From Agroathelia rolfsii (lineage: Eukaryota; Basidiomycota; Agaricomycetes; Amylocorticiales; Amylocorticiaceae), in the NCBI GenBank assembly GCA_018343915.1, contig JABRWF010000003.1, forward strand, positions 372,001 through 436,000: 64,000 nt of DNA, written 5' to 3'. The notes under the pieces are model-generated. The model did no database searches, was not told the origin of the DNA, and saw only the letters and a list, made by a program, of their open reading frames with translations. Positions 49,871-62,414 of this stretch are shown piece by piece; position 1 is the stretch's first letter; each line of letters starts with the position of its first letter. The translations under genes were made by a program, and so were the position numbers.

Positions 49871-50656
49871 CGTAGTAATCGCTGCGCTTAGTGAGCAATT
49901 TTCATAATACTTGACCATGACTCAAATCTATTGAGTGACTCCATGTTTTCTCAGCTTGAGATGTGTCATTTCATGCCTCTGTTTCTTTTAGCAGGTATTA
50001 GCGCTTAACCTATCCTCTTTCAAAGACCGTGCTTGCGCAATAATTTTCACTTGAGCCTATCGAAAACAAGGAAAAAAAAATCAACATGGGTAGTATTATC
50101 TGGCCTCGGGCTGTGGGCGATTTCGGAAACGCAAAATTTCCTATGAATGTTTCTTTGGTAAAATTCTCTTCCTTATTATTACCTTGTGGAATAAAGTTTA
50201 CTTGCACATGGGTTTTCTTCTAGCTTGACTACTTCTCGAGTCAATAAGTGATTATATGCGTGTGTTATCGGGGTGCATACGGCCTCACGTAGAAATATGG
50301 GCTGCACGATGCATGTGAAATGCTCTTGAAGCCGTTAAATATTAGGCTATCGGGTCAAACATCCGATCAGGTCAAGGCGATACAACCAAACGCAGCTACC
50401 CCAGAATCCGTTCGTGTTGAACCTTCCAAAAAAAAAACCTCCTCACATCCATTCAAGCCGATTCTTTCCACTTATCATCGGTGATGAAGAGGCAGGCACC
50501 CGACATTACAAGATTCCAGCTACTTTCAAATGCATCTAGCCGATCTATTTTGATAACTCCTAGTAGTCATTTATGAACGTCTATGTCTTCTTTGTGCTAG
50601 TGGTATCAAGCTACTTACAGGTCTGATACAGATACACAACTTTAAAATGAACATGC
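49871..50656. other. Intergenic between the two P450 sequences
   Basis: About 790 bases between the 3' ends of the P450 fragment and of the longer P450. AT-rich, no coding signal. Confidence 0.4.
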
Positions 50657-53001
50657 TCATGCCTTTGCCAAGGAGACCTTGACCGGAAGCTCCGGCTTAC
50701 CAGTACCTCCCACAACCCTGGACCAGATGATATCACCCATATTGAATTCAATCTCCTTATTCTCCGCTGGCTTGAATACAAATTCCTGGATGAATAGGGC
50801 TAAGACAACCTCTAAAAAAGCACATGATCAGAGTTGCGGATAGCGGAAAACAACAGCTTGAACACTGACTCATTTCGAGCTGGGAAAACTTGAAACCACT
50901 ATATGGGAATGATAATAAGACCACCAAGCATAGGGTATTGTCCAATCTGTATACGTACATGCAAGACCGGCCACCGGCAGAGAATATCATCCTGAGAATC
51001 AAACAGAGTATTCCCAAGAGTTTTTTTTAAATCCTCGACACTAACACTTACAAGTTTGCATGAACACCCGGTATATGCGCAGCCAGGACACTCTCTGGGA
51101 GCGGCTTTAGCCACCTATCAGGGTTCCACTTAAGAGCATCATCTCTCCAGATGAGCATGTCCCTGTTGCAGCCCATAATACCAACCGCAATATTGGTGCA
51201 TCCCGGGACATGAATAGCGTCCATTTACTTATCATCAGAACCGGTGATTGGAGTAGAGAGTGGGATGACACCGTCCTGGAGGCTCCTTCATAACCAGTTA
51301 ACGATTTTGCTTGTATAGAAAATCGAGAATAAGAACATACTCTCGGAAAAGATAAGGGAGCGGCGGATAACTAACAGTGCAGGAGCGGGAATGAGTTTTG
51401 CTTTTTTTTTCTTTTTTTTTTGTTAAAATAAGCCAAGTTGTACTTACAAGCGAAGAGATTCCCGATAAATGGCCTCAAGATTGACAAGATTTTCAAATGA
51501 TACATCACCGTTTTGTATAGCTTCTGAGATTTCTGCACGCAACCTGTCTTGTATGTCCTGGTGGTGTGAGAGCAAATGGATTATTCTCGCCAGTGCAGAT
51601 GATGTAGTATCAAATGCAGCAGCAATCAATGTTCTAGAAAAATTAGTATAAATTTAAATGGAAGATAATTAGATGCGTTGGAGCCTGATACGTACGACAT
51701 CTGGCCGAGAACTTTATCATATGAGAGACGGTCCTCGGGTGCCGCTTCTCGGTTCGCTTTAACTGAAAGAAATAAGTGTTGGATTTCAATGATGGAGTGA
51801 CTTTTTGCTTACTCAGAATGCTAATGATATCTCGCCCTTCGCCAATTTGTTGCATTGTAACTTCATCCCCAGCATCCAAGGTACGCAGCTTTTCACGATT
51901 CACTTGGGTTGATGTGGAATCCATGATGTCGATGATCTCAGTCTGCGGGTATCTTGAGTATTGGAACATTGAGACTCAATCAACCAAACATACCATTTTC
52001 TTTAACCGCCGGGATGGAATCATTTCAACCACACGGCGCTTGACCCAATCCGGCAGGAATCCTCTGGTTAGGTGAAGCAGGCGCTGGTAAACACTTAATT
52101 CGGTAAAAAAGGGTCTGGAAGAGATATTTGTAAATCAGTGGCTTTAACGAAAAGAGAGGACCGCCTACTGTAACGCCTTAACAGCCTTGGTGTATGCCGA
52201 TGGCTTTGCATTTTCTTCAAAAGATTCAAAAGAATCCCCAAGTCCAGAAACACCAACAACCTCAAGTGCAGTTCGTGAAAACCAAAGGAGCATGTCTACT
52301 TCCTGTGGACCACTGGCATCTGCCACTTGCTTGGAAATCGCGGGACGGACTTTATGAGCGATATCATAAAACATTGGAATCATAGGTTTCATGTGCTTGG
52401 TAGAGAAGACGGGGTTTGGCATTTTGCGCGGCTTCTTGTGACGATCACCTGCCAAAGGCTGTCTTGTCAAGATATTTGTTAAGTGATGAGACTACTCACC
52501 AGTGACCGATAAAAGACCATCTCCCAGCGCAATCCTCAGAGTCCTAGAGGAAATTTTAAGTAAATTCCCAGGTAATACCGGGCCATAATTTAGAAAATAA
52601 ACTAGGCTGAGACCTACTCCAAAAGCCATCTAGGCTCCTCATAAGAGTATGCCTCCCTTACAAGAATATAGTGGAGTGCCAAGGGATCAGAAATCGAGAC
52701 CATCTTTGAACCAAAAGGTCCCCAAAGTCGCATGACACGACCATATGTTTCACTGCTTTTTGCATGCCAATCCCAGGAGTTCGGATCGAAAAACCGTTTC
52801 ATATTTCCTGAGTGTATAAGACGCGATTAGCACATGGTGTGTGCCATCATCGCAAAACAACTTTTTACCGGAGAAGAATGAAGACCTCTTTGCGCCGGGG
52901 ATGTTCTCTACGTCAGACTTAACACATAACGCCGTAAATAAGCGCGAAAATAGCCAGAGAGCTAAGCAGGCCAGGAGGGCCTGAACAGTCAAAGAAAACA
53001 T
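50657..53001 (-). pseudogene. Cytochrome P450, nearly complete but with premature stop
   Basis: Thirteen exons from 53001-52869 to 50811-50657 sum to 1632 bases, 543 residues if one stop is ignored. N-terminal membrane anchor: FSLTVQALLACLALWLFSRL. I-helix: LIAAAFDTTSSALARII. ExxR: IYRESLRFYPPLPY. PERF-like: LKWNPDRWLKPLPE. Heme loop MIFSAGGRSCIGFKFSQLEM is intact, including Cys. The breaking change is TAA at 51225-51227, codon 414, directly after TPITGSDDK where relatives have a coding residue. No canonical splice removes it without also losing about 22 conserved residues. Class and substrate unknown; membrane P450s of this kind are monooxygenases of the endoplasmic reticulum. Otherwise undecayed, so the stop is probably recent, or a sequencing error. 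Confidence 0.8.
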
Positions 53002-53536
53002 GTTGATGAAGGACACATCCTGCCGAATGACATCTTTTATAGGGCTGAAACCAAGTATCATAGGTGTAGATCAGTAATACGATAAAGCTTGAGCGCGCAC
53101 AACATGCCATAATCTACAGACATACATACCCATTGTATATCTCGTAAGTAATACTGGCATATCATATCATTTCCCCAATTTGCAATATAAAAGTGCAGGG
53201 CGATATCGGAGAAAGCTGCAATGTCAATCACGGAGTGTAAAGAGAGCTGCTCAGGGTTCTCATTAGCCGAGATTCAGCTGTAAGCCATATTGACATACGA
53301 GGAGTAACTTTGTCAATGGGGTCTGAGTATTGCTATTTGCCTACCAGCGGGCTTGTCAGTGCGATGCCATGCTCACAGGGCAAAGTCATTACTTATTACT
53401 AGTATGGGCATGAACTGATAATCCTAATTCCGACTCGGATTGCATTCAAGTTCTCCGCCCAAGAGTCCGACTGTGGATATCAAATCATGATAGGCATAAG
53501 TACTTTTAGAAAGCCGAATTGGGATTGAATGAGTAT
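53002..53536. other. Intergenic upstream of the P450
   Basis: About 530 bases containing the P450 promoter. Nothing else recognised. Confidence 0.4.
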
Positions 53537-54007
53537 ATGAGTATCAATCCTGAGTTGTTCAATCGAAAGTTGAACGAGAGACTGGTAGCAAGGGAGTCAT
53601 GGAAGGAAATATTTGACCATATGTGGGGGAAGAAGAGTGTCTTTGGTCCGTGCATGCTGATGTTGGCAGCTGCACCTGTTTCTTTCTGCACCTGCCAGCA
53701 CAACCGCATTTGCTCTCTTGTTTTCGCTTGCTGTCTTTACTGCTTACAAATGCACATCGTCCCAACTGGCCTTTACCCTCACTCAGAGAACAGCCTGGAT
53801 TCTGAGCATGACAAAGACCTTGCCTCTATTGCAAATGCCTTGGCTACAGACAGGAATAAGAAAAACACAAGAAGAAGACTTATTGACAAAATCCTACTCA
53901 TGTCCTCGGACAAACCTGCTGCTTCTTTTGATGATTTTTATACGTGTCTCCGGGCAAACCTGCCGTATTGTATGACAAATTTTATGCATGATTTTGGGCA
54001 AACTTGA
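53537..54007 (+). CDS. Doubtful open frame ending in degenerate peptide repeats
   Basis: A 156-residue frame starting MSINPELFNRKLNERLVARE. The first 40 residues look folded (ESWKEIFDHMWGKKSVFGP), then comes a Cys-rich hydrophobic stretch that resembles unspliced intron, then charged sequence (ANALATDRNKKNTRRRLIDK) leading into the repeat array at 53880-54085. No family recognised. It may be a decayed gene. Confidence 0.25.
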   Translation: MSINPELFNRKLNERLVARESWKEIFDHMWGKKSVFGPCMLMLAAAPVSFCTCQHNRICSLVFACCLYCLQMHIVPTGLYPHSENSLDSEHDKDLASIANALATDRNKKNTRRRLIDKILLMSSDKPAASFDDFYTCLRANLPYCMTNFMHDFGQT

Positions 54008-54085
54008 ACCTGCGACGTCTTTCAACAAGTTTATGTGTATCTTGAGAAATTTACTGCGTCTTATGACAAATTCTATCACAAGCTA
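53880..54085 (+). repeat. Degenerate ~45-base tandem repeats
   Basis: Four to five copies: TTGACAAAATCCTACTCATG near 53880, then units beginning GACAAACCTGCTGC, GGCAAACCTGCCGT, GGCAAACTTGAACC and AAATTTACTGCGTC. Translated in the matching frames the units read DKPAASFDDFY, GKPAVLYDKFYA, PATSFNKFM and FTASYDKFYH, a [S/Y]FDKFY theme of about 15 residues. The frame changes between units and one unit carries TGA, so the array no longer reads through. Confidence 0.5.
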
Positions 54086-55366
54086 TTGACCCAGAGCCTG
54101 AGAAAAAACAAGGCCATAGGCTGCATACTATATTTGTATTGTACACACTACATTTAAATGCTGCAGGCGCATTTTTACCAATGGCTGACACCAAATAAAT
54201 CACAGTAAGTCTTGCAGTTTCTTTTTCCACTTACCCTATGGGGACCAAGACTTGCTCGCTGTGTCGCTGTCCTCCTACTAGTACTATTTAGGGATTGCTA
54301 TTTGCCTCGATCTCTCCACAGGCACTATCGAGCCGGGCTCGGAAAGTGCTATGCGCTTTCACTCCATCTACATTGTGACACTCTCATAGCCTATCCAGCA
54401 CATGAGCCAAGGCCAAAGAAATAAATACTCGGCATATGGCCCAATCTTTGCTTCCGTAATCCCCCTTACTTAGTATTTATCCCGACTCTTGAAAGAGGAG
54501 GTAAAGGATGCACTATGTGATAGCAGGATGTATGTTAGTGGTATGTGATGGTTTGTACTTTAATCATGTGTTCTATCCAATCATTTGTTTTCCATTAACT
54601 ACATATTACTTTCCTCTTTATACATAGTTTGTGGCTTCCAGACGATAGCGAGCGCCACACGCGCCGCCTTGCACTTACCAGTGTCAGCCCCCATTCTTTG
54701 AGACAGCCCAACTTGAAGTGTGACGTTGGATGTAGAGTCATTTGGTTATGCTTAGAGGTAGCTGGCTGTATTAAATATGCCTACTTTTGCCACCCGAGGC
54801 TGTTATGTCTTGTCTGTTTTCCCATGTTTTTCTTTCCACAACTATTCAGTCCTTTCCTGTTATTGTTTATCGCTTTACTCGTACTTTGTGACATTGCTGG
54901 TTATGAAAGACGTATAGAGTAGACATATTCCTATATAAGGAGAAATAGGCTTAGTCCCAGATTTAACAGACCTTGTTGCCTTTTTATCTGTTTACTCTTT
55001 AAGGGTTGCCGTAATATTGTTTTGATCTCGATCATCAGACATTGCACTTCATTTATGAGTAGGGCGTTCAAACAAAATCTATATATTGAATGAGATGAAT
55101 AACCCGTAATCGCAGTAAAAATTGAACAATCATGAGATATGCCATGCAAGACGTGAGAAATATGAATGGGAGAGGGGTAGAGGACAACAATGACCTAAAA
55201 ACAAACTGTACCGTAATATACATAAGTTATCATTAATGCTACACATACATGCATCGGAAAATCGTTCATTGCAACAGCCATGCATTGACATTGACATGTC
55301 CGAACAAAGCAAAAATGCAAAAGCGAAAACCAAACAAGCGAGTCACAAGAAAGGAAGATCGAGGAC
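54086..55366. other. Intergenic, nothing recognised
   Basis: About 1.3 kb downstream of the repeats and of the large membrane protein's stop. Short frames only. Confidence 0.4.
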
Positions 55367-58300
55367 CTAGGGCGGGTCCAACGGATAATGATAAATCCTC
55401 TTACATATCTTCCATACCACACCCCACCCTGTACGGAGCACTTCCGACGCATCCTGCAACACTGGCGGGACCGTGAACTTGAGCGCGTCCTGCAGCTCCT
55501 CAAGCCACAGCAAGAGAGGGAAAAATTGCTTCGTCATGAGTGATTGGGGTGGGGGTAAGAGGGTTGGCTTCTGTGAAGGTAGGGGCGGCGATGACGATGG
55601 CATAGAGGGTTGGGCGATGGTAGGGGTAGGACTCGGCGGAGGGGGCGATTTAGGGGTTTCGATAGGCGGGGAAGGGATCACAGAGGAGGAGGACGAGGAG
55701 GACGAACTTGGCGTTGGGTCAACCCACCAGCCTGTGGTTGCGCTCGGGACGTGTACTGTGTTCGTCTGCGTTACGATCAGCGTAAGCGTTTCCGTGAGCG
55801 TCACGGGTGCGGGTGGTGGTACCCTGTGTAGCTCCTCCACCGAGCGCTTGAGGAGCATGAGCTCCCCACCGAGGTTCAGGAGGGATAGGAGCAAGAAGAG
55901 AGAAAGAACTGTCGGGAGTGCGGACGTGACTGTACGAGTGGCTGTACCGACGAAACTACTTGATTTTTGGCGGGAATGAATCGCGTTGTACTTTGAGTGT
56001 GCCACTTGTAGCGTAAGACGTGGATAGAATAGTTCACCGATCTGGAAGAAGAGGAACGTCTTCTGCTGGCCATTAAGAGGCATCTCATGGCTATTCAGGT
56101 GAGTGTGTAGGGATAATACATCGACGTCTGTCATGAAAAAAAGTTAACATAGAATACAGAAAAAGAGAGCAGATGATGATATTCACCTGGCGATGTATCC
56201 AAAGACACCTGCAACCGCCCAACTTGGTAAGTAAATGCAGGCACAAACACGTCCACACGGTGCTGTTCCTGTTGCTTCCAAGAAATGGCGCTTCGCTTTC
56301 GAGATGCCACAGATCCCGTAACGAGGTAATCAATAACGACAGTCGCCCCACTAAACTCGGCCGTGTGCACCCTTGCCCAGCTAATCCATTCATTCACTAT
56401 TTCATCATCCTCGGGAGACTTCGTAGCCGCCGCCGGTATACTCTCCGCCACCCTACGCGGTGCCTCAATCTCAAAATGGACCGGTACACCATCCACACTC
56501 GCGCACACGGCCTCTGGGCGTGGTGGTAACGGGGTCTGTTGCTGATCCCGATCCTGCTTTTCTTCTCCATTACCATTACCAGTGCGATTGCCCTCCGACA
56601 ACGACGAAAGATCATCAGAACGGAAAACGATCCCAAACTCGAACCACTCCGAGTCCACGTTGGCCGGGGCAGGCAATGACAGCCGAACGGCATACGACCC
56701 CGCCCGCACAAAATCGTCATACGACTGCACCGAGACCGTGGCGTCTACCCAGGGGATCATCAGCGGCCCGTCGCGCGCCGGACGGAGGGAGAAGATGCTC
56801 GCTGATGGAGCGCGGCGGAGAGAGGTTAGTGATGGAGCACGGCTGAGCGATCTGTTGGCCGGCTCGCTCGGCGTGCGTGGGCGGCTGACGGGAGGCGTGT
56901 TGTCGTCTCCGCCACCGCCAGCATTGGGCGAACCGAAATAATTCAGGCGCATCGACCGGAGTGAGATGCGCAGACCCTCGGAGCCGCAATGCGTCACACC
57001 GTCACGTTGAAGGACAAGCTTGTGCGTGTCCGGATGGGCGAGATCTCCAGTGGGCCGGAATACGTCCACAAGCGCCGACTCGGCGGCACTGTTCCGCAAG
57101 ATGATTGTCGTCGATTCTACGTCCGCTGCGAGCAGGGAAAAGTGGGGGAGGAGGATTGTTTCAGGACTGTTGTCTCTATCTCCCGTGTTACGTCTAGGAC
57201 GGGGCGTCAGGAGGATCTTGCCCTCAATCGTGAACGTGAGGGAGTTTTTTGCGGGAGGGATGAAGTCGTTCATGTTCAGATGTACAGTTATAGGCGCCGT
57301 TGGAACTTGTTCATAGTCCACGTAGTTGTCATTCGAGACGTCGCGGCTGTGTCTCCCACTGATACCACCGCCGGGGCTCAGGGGTGGCAACGAAGCCAAC
57401 GAGGAGACAGTGGCCGACAGCGAAGACGTCTGGGATCCCTCAAAGGAGTACTCCATTACATTTTGCGGTGGAGGCGTACGCATGAGCGAACTTGAGTCGG
57501 GGCGGTTCCGCGCACCCGCCACTGATGATGTGGCGACTATCGAATCTTCATCAAAATTCGGTGAAAAAGACCTCGTCTTTGAAATAGTTGATCGACGGGG
57601 CGTGTTCTCGTTGGGGCCGCCGACATCAAAGCCCGTATAACCCGCTTCACCGCTCACAACCCATTTCGCGTCTTGTGAGTCCAGCCAGGATACCTCTGAG
57701 CCCTTAGCTTCGAGACCAACATCCATCCCGAGCATCGTGGCGACACCGGGAAACCACAGGCCCTGACAGGTGCCTTTGTATTGGACGTGCATAGCAATTC
57801 CATTGCCTTTGGACCCTTTACCCAACACAGTGCATATCATCTCGCTCTTTGCACTCGTAACTCCCACGCGACCTCGGCCATCACCCTGGATGGATTTGTG
57901 AGGGAGGGCCCAGCGTAGCCGGATCCTCTCAGTGCTGGGGAAGGTTCCTTGGATGCCGCAACCGTCTGCAAAGCCAGTGGATGCATTATCGGATGATTCG
58001 TCGTCGGCGAAATTGTTGTACGTGTTTGACCGGCCTCGGGGTGTTGAACGGGTTACATGGGGCTCCGAGGTAAGGTCCCATGAACCGGAGTCTTCTTCGG
58101 AGGATAGGGAGGAAAAGGATGCCGTCGCTGCATGGGGTGGAGGGAAGATTTGGAGTCTAATATTATTTGACAAGCACCTGGGTGTAGGGATGGAGATCTA
58201 AAGATAAATGAGTTCCATAGAATACATACACTAGAATAAGGTACTGACAAGATATGGAGCACGAGGTGGTCGAGTCGCATAGGGTACCCAAACTTCAATC

Positions 58301-59070
58301 GCAGCCATGAACTGCATGGTCTGCCGCTCTCCAACAGACAAGCGGCGCGCCCTTCTATGTCCGTTGGTCGGGGTAGTAGGAGCAGCATCCAGGGCGCTCA
58401 GAGGAGGGAGTTCTTTCGGGATGACATATGAAACATGGTATCCGCTGACCAGAATCTGACCTGTGTACTTGGCATCGAGGGCTTGAATGGGAAGCCCGTT
58501 TGCTGTCGAGTTCGAGCGGTTCATGGACGACATGCGTACCATAGACGTCGTGGGATCAGAAGCAGCAAACACTGACATGTATGATTTGGTCGAACGAGCA
58601 GGTAGGTTGAGTGCACGAGCGGCATTGTGTAGCAGAGGGTTTTCTTCTGAAGAGAAATTGAAGGGGATGGAATTGTTATCTAGCGGATGAACGTCATATG
58701 CCAACACCTTAAGGTTCTCCTCTAACATCCAGTTAATTAATTCCTGTGATTGGTTTGAACGTTGTTCTAGTTTACTTACCAGGGAACAAGGCAACCGTCG
58801 AGCCTGGAGTTAGTATATCGATAGGTATTGCCATCTGTAGGCTTATGTGAGACGAGGTCCCAATTCATTGCTTAGTAGCCACACTCCGACCTTGAAGTAC
58901 ATCTTGATAGAGGCACCATCCTGGCTGTGTTTGGCCTTGCCTTCGATAGCCAAGCGTGTTACGACGTTGATTTTTTGTTGGGCGCCGACTGTAGTAGATA
59001 ATGAAGAAAACGCAGATGATGGAGATGGACCGGGTGTTCCTCCACCATAGGAGGAAGATGGCATAGCCAT
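55367..59070 (-). CDS. Large fungal membrane protein of unknown function
   Basis: Five exons (59070-58891, 58834-58780, 58721-58249, 58197-56187, 56127-55367) sum to 3480 bases, 1159 residues. It starts MAMPSSSYGGGTPGPS. The first 300 residues look folded and conserved: INVVTRLAIEGKAK, MAIPIDILTPGSTVALFPEE, NLKVLAYDVHPLDNNSIPFN, MQFMAAIEVWVPYATRPPRA, then SDDNAS-like Ser-rich stretches and SEEDSGSWDLTSEPHVTRST. The middle is Ser/Pro-rich with beta-strand segments. A single hydrophobic helix (LPTVLSLFLLLSLLNLGGEL, about 976-996) precedes a long Pro/Ser-rich tail. I have the impression of a protein family widespread in fungi but cannot name it. It is divergent from RAD7 with a 763-base shared upstream region. 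Confidence 0.8.
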
Positions 59071-59833
59071 TTTGGTACGGTGAAATAGAGCAAGGGCAAC
59101 TGGGCAGGTTCGAGACGCGTAGATGCAGCTATTTAGCCCAGGAGACCAGTATCAGGTAGAAATTGTGCACCCCAGGGCGTTCGAAGAGATTAAGGTACTC
59201 CCAGAGCGTGAATACTACTCAAAGAACAGGGCAGATGCAAGCCACACGGGGGTAGTGAACAGAAGAGGGTCGTCGAATGTACACAAAGTCGCTCAGACGC
59301 GCCTCTAGTCCGGTTCATACTCCGCTCAGTCTATAAGCGCATTTATCCACTCAAGTTCAACTTCAAGTTGTGTTCTGTTGAATCAACTGATAAGTGCGGC
59401 ATCCTAAAGACTTTGGCTCTGCGTAGACATAATACCAATAGCATCATGAATAGTAGTGACTGTTCTAATAACAGTGTCAAAGAGAGATAATTATGCATCA
59501 CTGGCATCAGAGCACTCAAACCATGCTCAGTCATTAGTGATCCCTTCCCGTGGCTCAATTTAACATTAAACAGTTATCCAAAAACATCGTGATGGCAAAA
59601 AGCCGAATTGTACATGTAGGCATGAAAAGTGTGTTCTTCAAGGCAGACCAGTCTGCCACATGCGCGACTGTGGCCACTGGCCAAATGCAGGGTGTGGCTG
59701 TGATGTGGCTGTGTAGGACGCGCTTTCAAACTCCGACTGGAGCGCGTTAATTAGTCACGCGGTTATTTCAGATCAGGGCCGTCTCTGTTGTCACCTTTGC
59801 CAGTTGTCCTCATCGTCCTAGGAGTCCTCAAAA
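59071..59833. promoter_or_regulatory. Shared divergent upstream region of the membrane protein and RAD7
   Basis: 763 bases between two start codons facing away from each other; both promoters must lie here. No individual element is identified with confidence. Confidence 0.5.
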
Positions 59834-62081
59834 ATGTCTCGCAATAATAATGTCAGGGGCCCAACGTCGGCCCTCACCGAATTTTTGAGAGTGAGCAAAG
59901 GCCCACACCATCAAGATGGCAACTATTCGGCTGAACATGCTTCAAGGACATGGGCATCACAAACCAGACCATTTTGCGTCGCAGGCAGGCCCAGAATCAA
60001 GATCAGACTCAGAACCCTGGGCAACCCGCGGCTGGCCCCAGTAGTTTACAGCAAGTGACGAATTTCAATGAGGAAGAGAATGTTCAAGAGCGTGATGAAG
60101 ACAATGACGATGATGATGCAGAGAAGGAACCGGAGGCGCCTCCCGCCGGGCCCTCCAATAAAGCGCGTGGAAAGAGGGTAGGCTCGCTATTTTAGATCGT
60201 CAAAGCTTCGGAATTTATGATAATCAACAGCCTGCCCGTGGCTACGAGTCTGATGAGTTGGATGAGCCCGAGGAAGAAGGCACTGCCGCAAAGAAACGTA
60301 AACTATCCAAGGCTGCCCAGGCCAAAATGAAGGCTAAAGAAAAGGAGAGGGTGAAAAAGAAGAAAAAAACTGAAGATGACGACAGTGACCTCAGCAGCGA
60401 CGATAACCTGTATACGGCGCTCTCCAAGGCCGCCACAAAATCCTCCAAACCCAAGCCAGGCGATTTGGACGTATGCGCGCAGTGCAACAAGCAATTCACT
60501 GTTGTAAGCTGTAATCATACCATACTAAATCTATATTCTCAAAAATTTCCCCTCTAGACAAAATACACCATTGCAGCAACTCCTGGGCCAGGTTTCTTGT
60601 GCTACGCATGTGCAAAGGCATCAGGGACGGACCCCTTCAAGAATCAGACCGTTAAGAAGCGCAAGGCACCTGTTGAAAAGCGCACCATCGTTGATTTTGA
60701 AGAAAAGAAGTTCCCTAGCCTGGCGACTCTATGTATCCAAGTGCGTCAACTGGTATCAAAAGTTGATTCACGGTCTCATCATCATTTACATTTACAGATT
60801 GTCACAAATCATATTGAAGATGTCGAGGCGCTCGGGGACATCGGCGCACTCAACTTGGACGAAATCGCCAAGACCTTATCTCGCAACCGAAGCCTGTATG
60901 TGGCTTTTTGGTATTTCGATAATAATTTGAAGTAAATACTAATATAGTATATCAGCACCTCGGAAACTGCCCAGCTCTTCTATCACGCTCAACAGCAGAG
61001 ACTCGCACTATACGATGTTACCAGTGAGTAGTTCACCGTTACGACTTGTACCGTCGTTCTAACTTCTCTTTAGAAATATCCCCAGACGGATTATGCACCT
61101 TGGCCATGCTAAACCCTATGCTTACATATCTTCGACTGGACTACTGTGGCCTTATCAACGACACTGTCATTACTTCTTGGTGCAGTGTTCTCCCTGCTCT
61201 TACTCACCTCGAACTCTTGGGTCCCTTTTTGGTCCACTCCGCCGCCTGGATATCCTTCTTTGAAGCTCATCCAAACCTCAATTCCTTCCTCATCACCCAA
61301 AGCCCTCGCTTTGACCTCGAGTGCATGCGCTCCCTCGTCCAGAGCTGTACGGGTCTCCAAGATTTACGCCTCAAAGAGGTCGGTCAGCTCAACGACGAAT
61401 TCCTGCTCGAAATTGGCACGCTCGGAGACCAGCTCCACTCGCTCGATCTCTCCGACCCAGCCAAGTCCTGCTCCGAAAAGGCATTTATCACGCTCCTCTC
61501 CGCCGTGGGCAAGAATCTCAAGCTGTTGAACCTCTCCGGCCACACGGACCTCACGGACGCCATAGGCATCGACGGGCTTGCAGAGAGCACACGACACCTC
61601 ACTTCTCTTTCGCTCGCCAACCTCCCCCAGCTCACAGACGCCGGTCTGGCCTCGTTCTTCGCACAGTGGCAAAATATGGCCTTGACCTCCATCGATCTGT
61701 CGCGCAACCCAGTGTTGGGCTCCGCCTCGCTTGAGGCACTGCTAGTGCACAGCGGCGAGGCGCTCATCTCGCTCAACCTCAATGGCTGGCGGCTCGTCTC
61801 CCCCGAGGCGCTGGACGAGGTGCCGAAGCGGGCCAAGGAGCTGAAGCAGCTCGACGTCGGCTGGTGTCGTGCCGTGGACGATTTTTGGATGAAGGAGGTG
61901 TTGGCGGAGTGTAAGGGTTTGCAGGAGGTGAGGTGCTATGGATGTAATCAGTTGACGGTGAATTGTCCACGCAAGGTGTGTCTCCTTTTTCTCTACAAGG
62001 GGAGTGCAAGCCTCGTTACTGACCGATCTATCACAGAGGGGTGTGCTTATTCGTGGAGTTGAATGGCACTCTGTGCTATAG
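59834..62081 (+). CDS. RAD7: RAD7-like nucleotide excision repair protein
   Basis: Eight exons (59834-59890, 59947-60177, 60231-60503, 60558-60740, 60798-60895, 60956-61023, 61074-61975, 62037-62081) sum to 1857 bases, 618 residues. Rad7 pairs with Rad16 in global-genome repair of UV damage and as a ubiquitin ligase part. It begins MSRNNNVRGPTSALTEFLR, the family start. A charged linker follows, then a zinc motif with CAQC (178-181) and CYAC (202-205), then leucine-rich repeats from about 290 to the end (LTYLRLDYCGLIND, LQDLRLKEVGQLND, LKLLNLSGHTDLTD, LTSLSLANLPQLTD). The last exon encodes RGVLIRGVEWHSVL, typical of the Rad7 C-terminus. Confidence 0.93.
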
Positions 62082-62414
62082 GAGGCTGTAGACTGGGTAA
62101 ATCCACACTGAATCTCAGTCGGGTGGAATAAACAAACGTCTGGCCTACGGGTCGGAGCGAATTAGACTTACCATACAACATCACATTATTTCATCGAGAA
62201 CGGATCTCGTATCTCGTTGACATTTTTAACCAACCCGATTTCAAGCTTTCTTGATACATAAACTCTTGAAGACTCGACAATGTTGTAGTCTATAATGTAC
62301 AATTTCAAACCTGACATATTACAATATAGAATACATACGCGGGCTTGCTTGTTTACTACCAACTCCTTATCTACGTGTACATTCATACAACTCGTTACTT
62401 TCCTCCAACCAACA
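62082..62414. other. Short intergenic between converging genes
   Basis: About 330 bases between the 3' ends of RAD7 and the GH3 gene. Nothing beyond untranslated sequence is seen. Confidence 0.5.
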
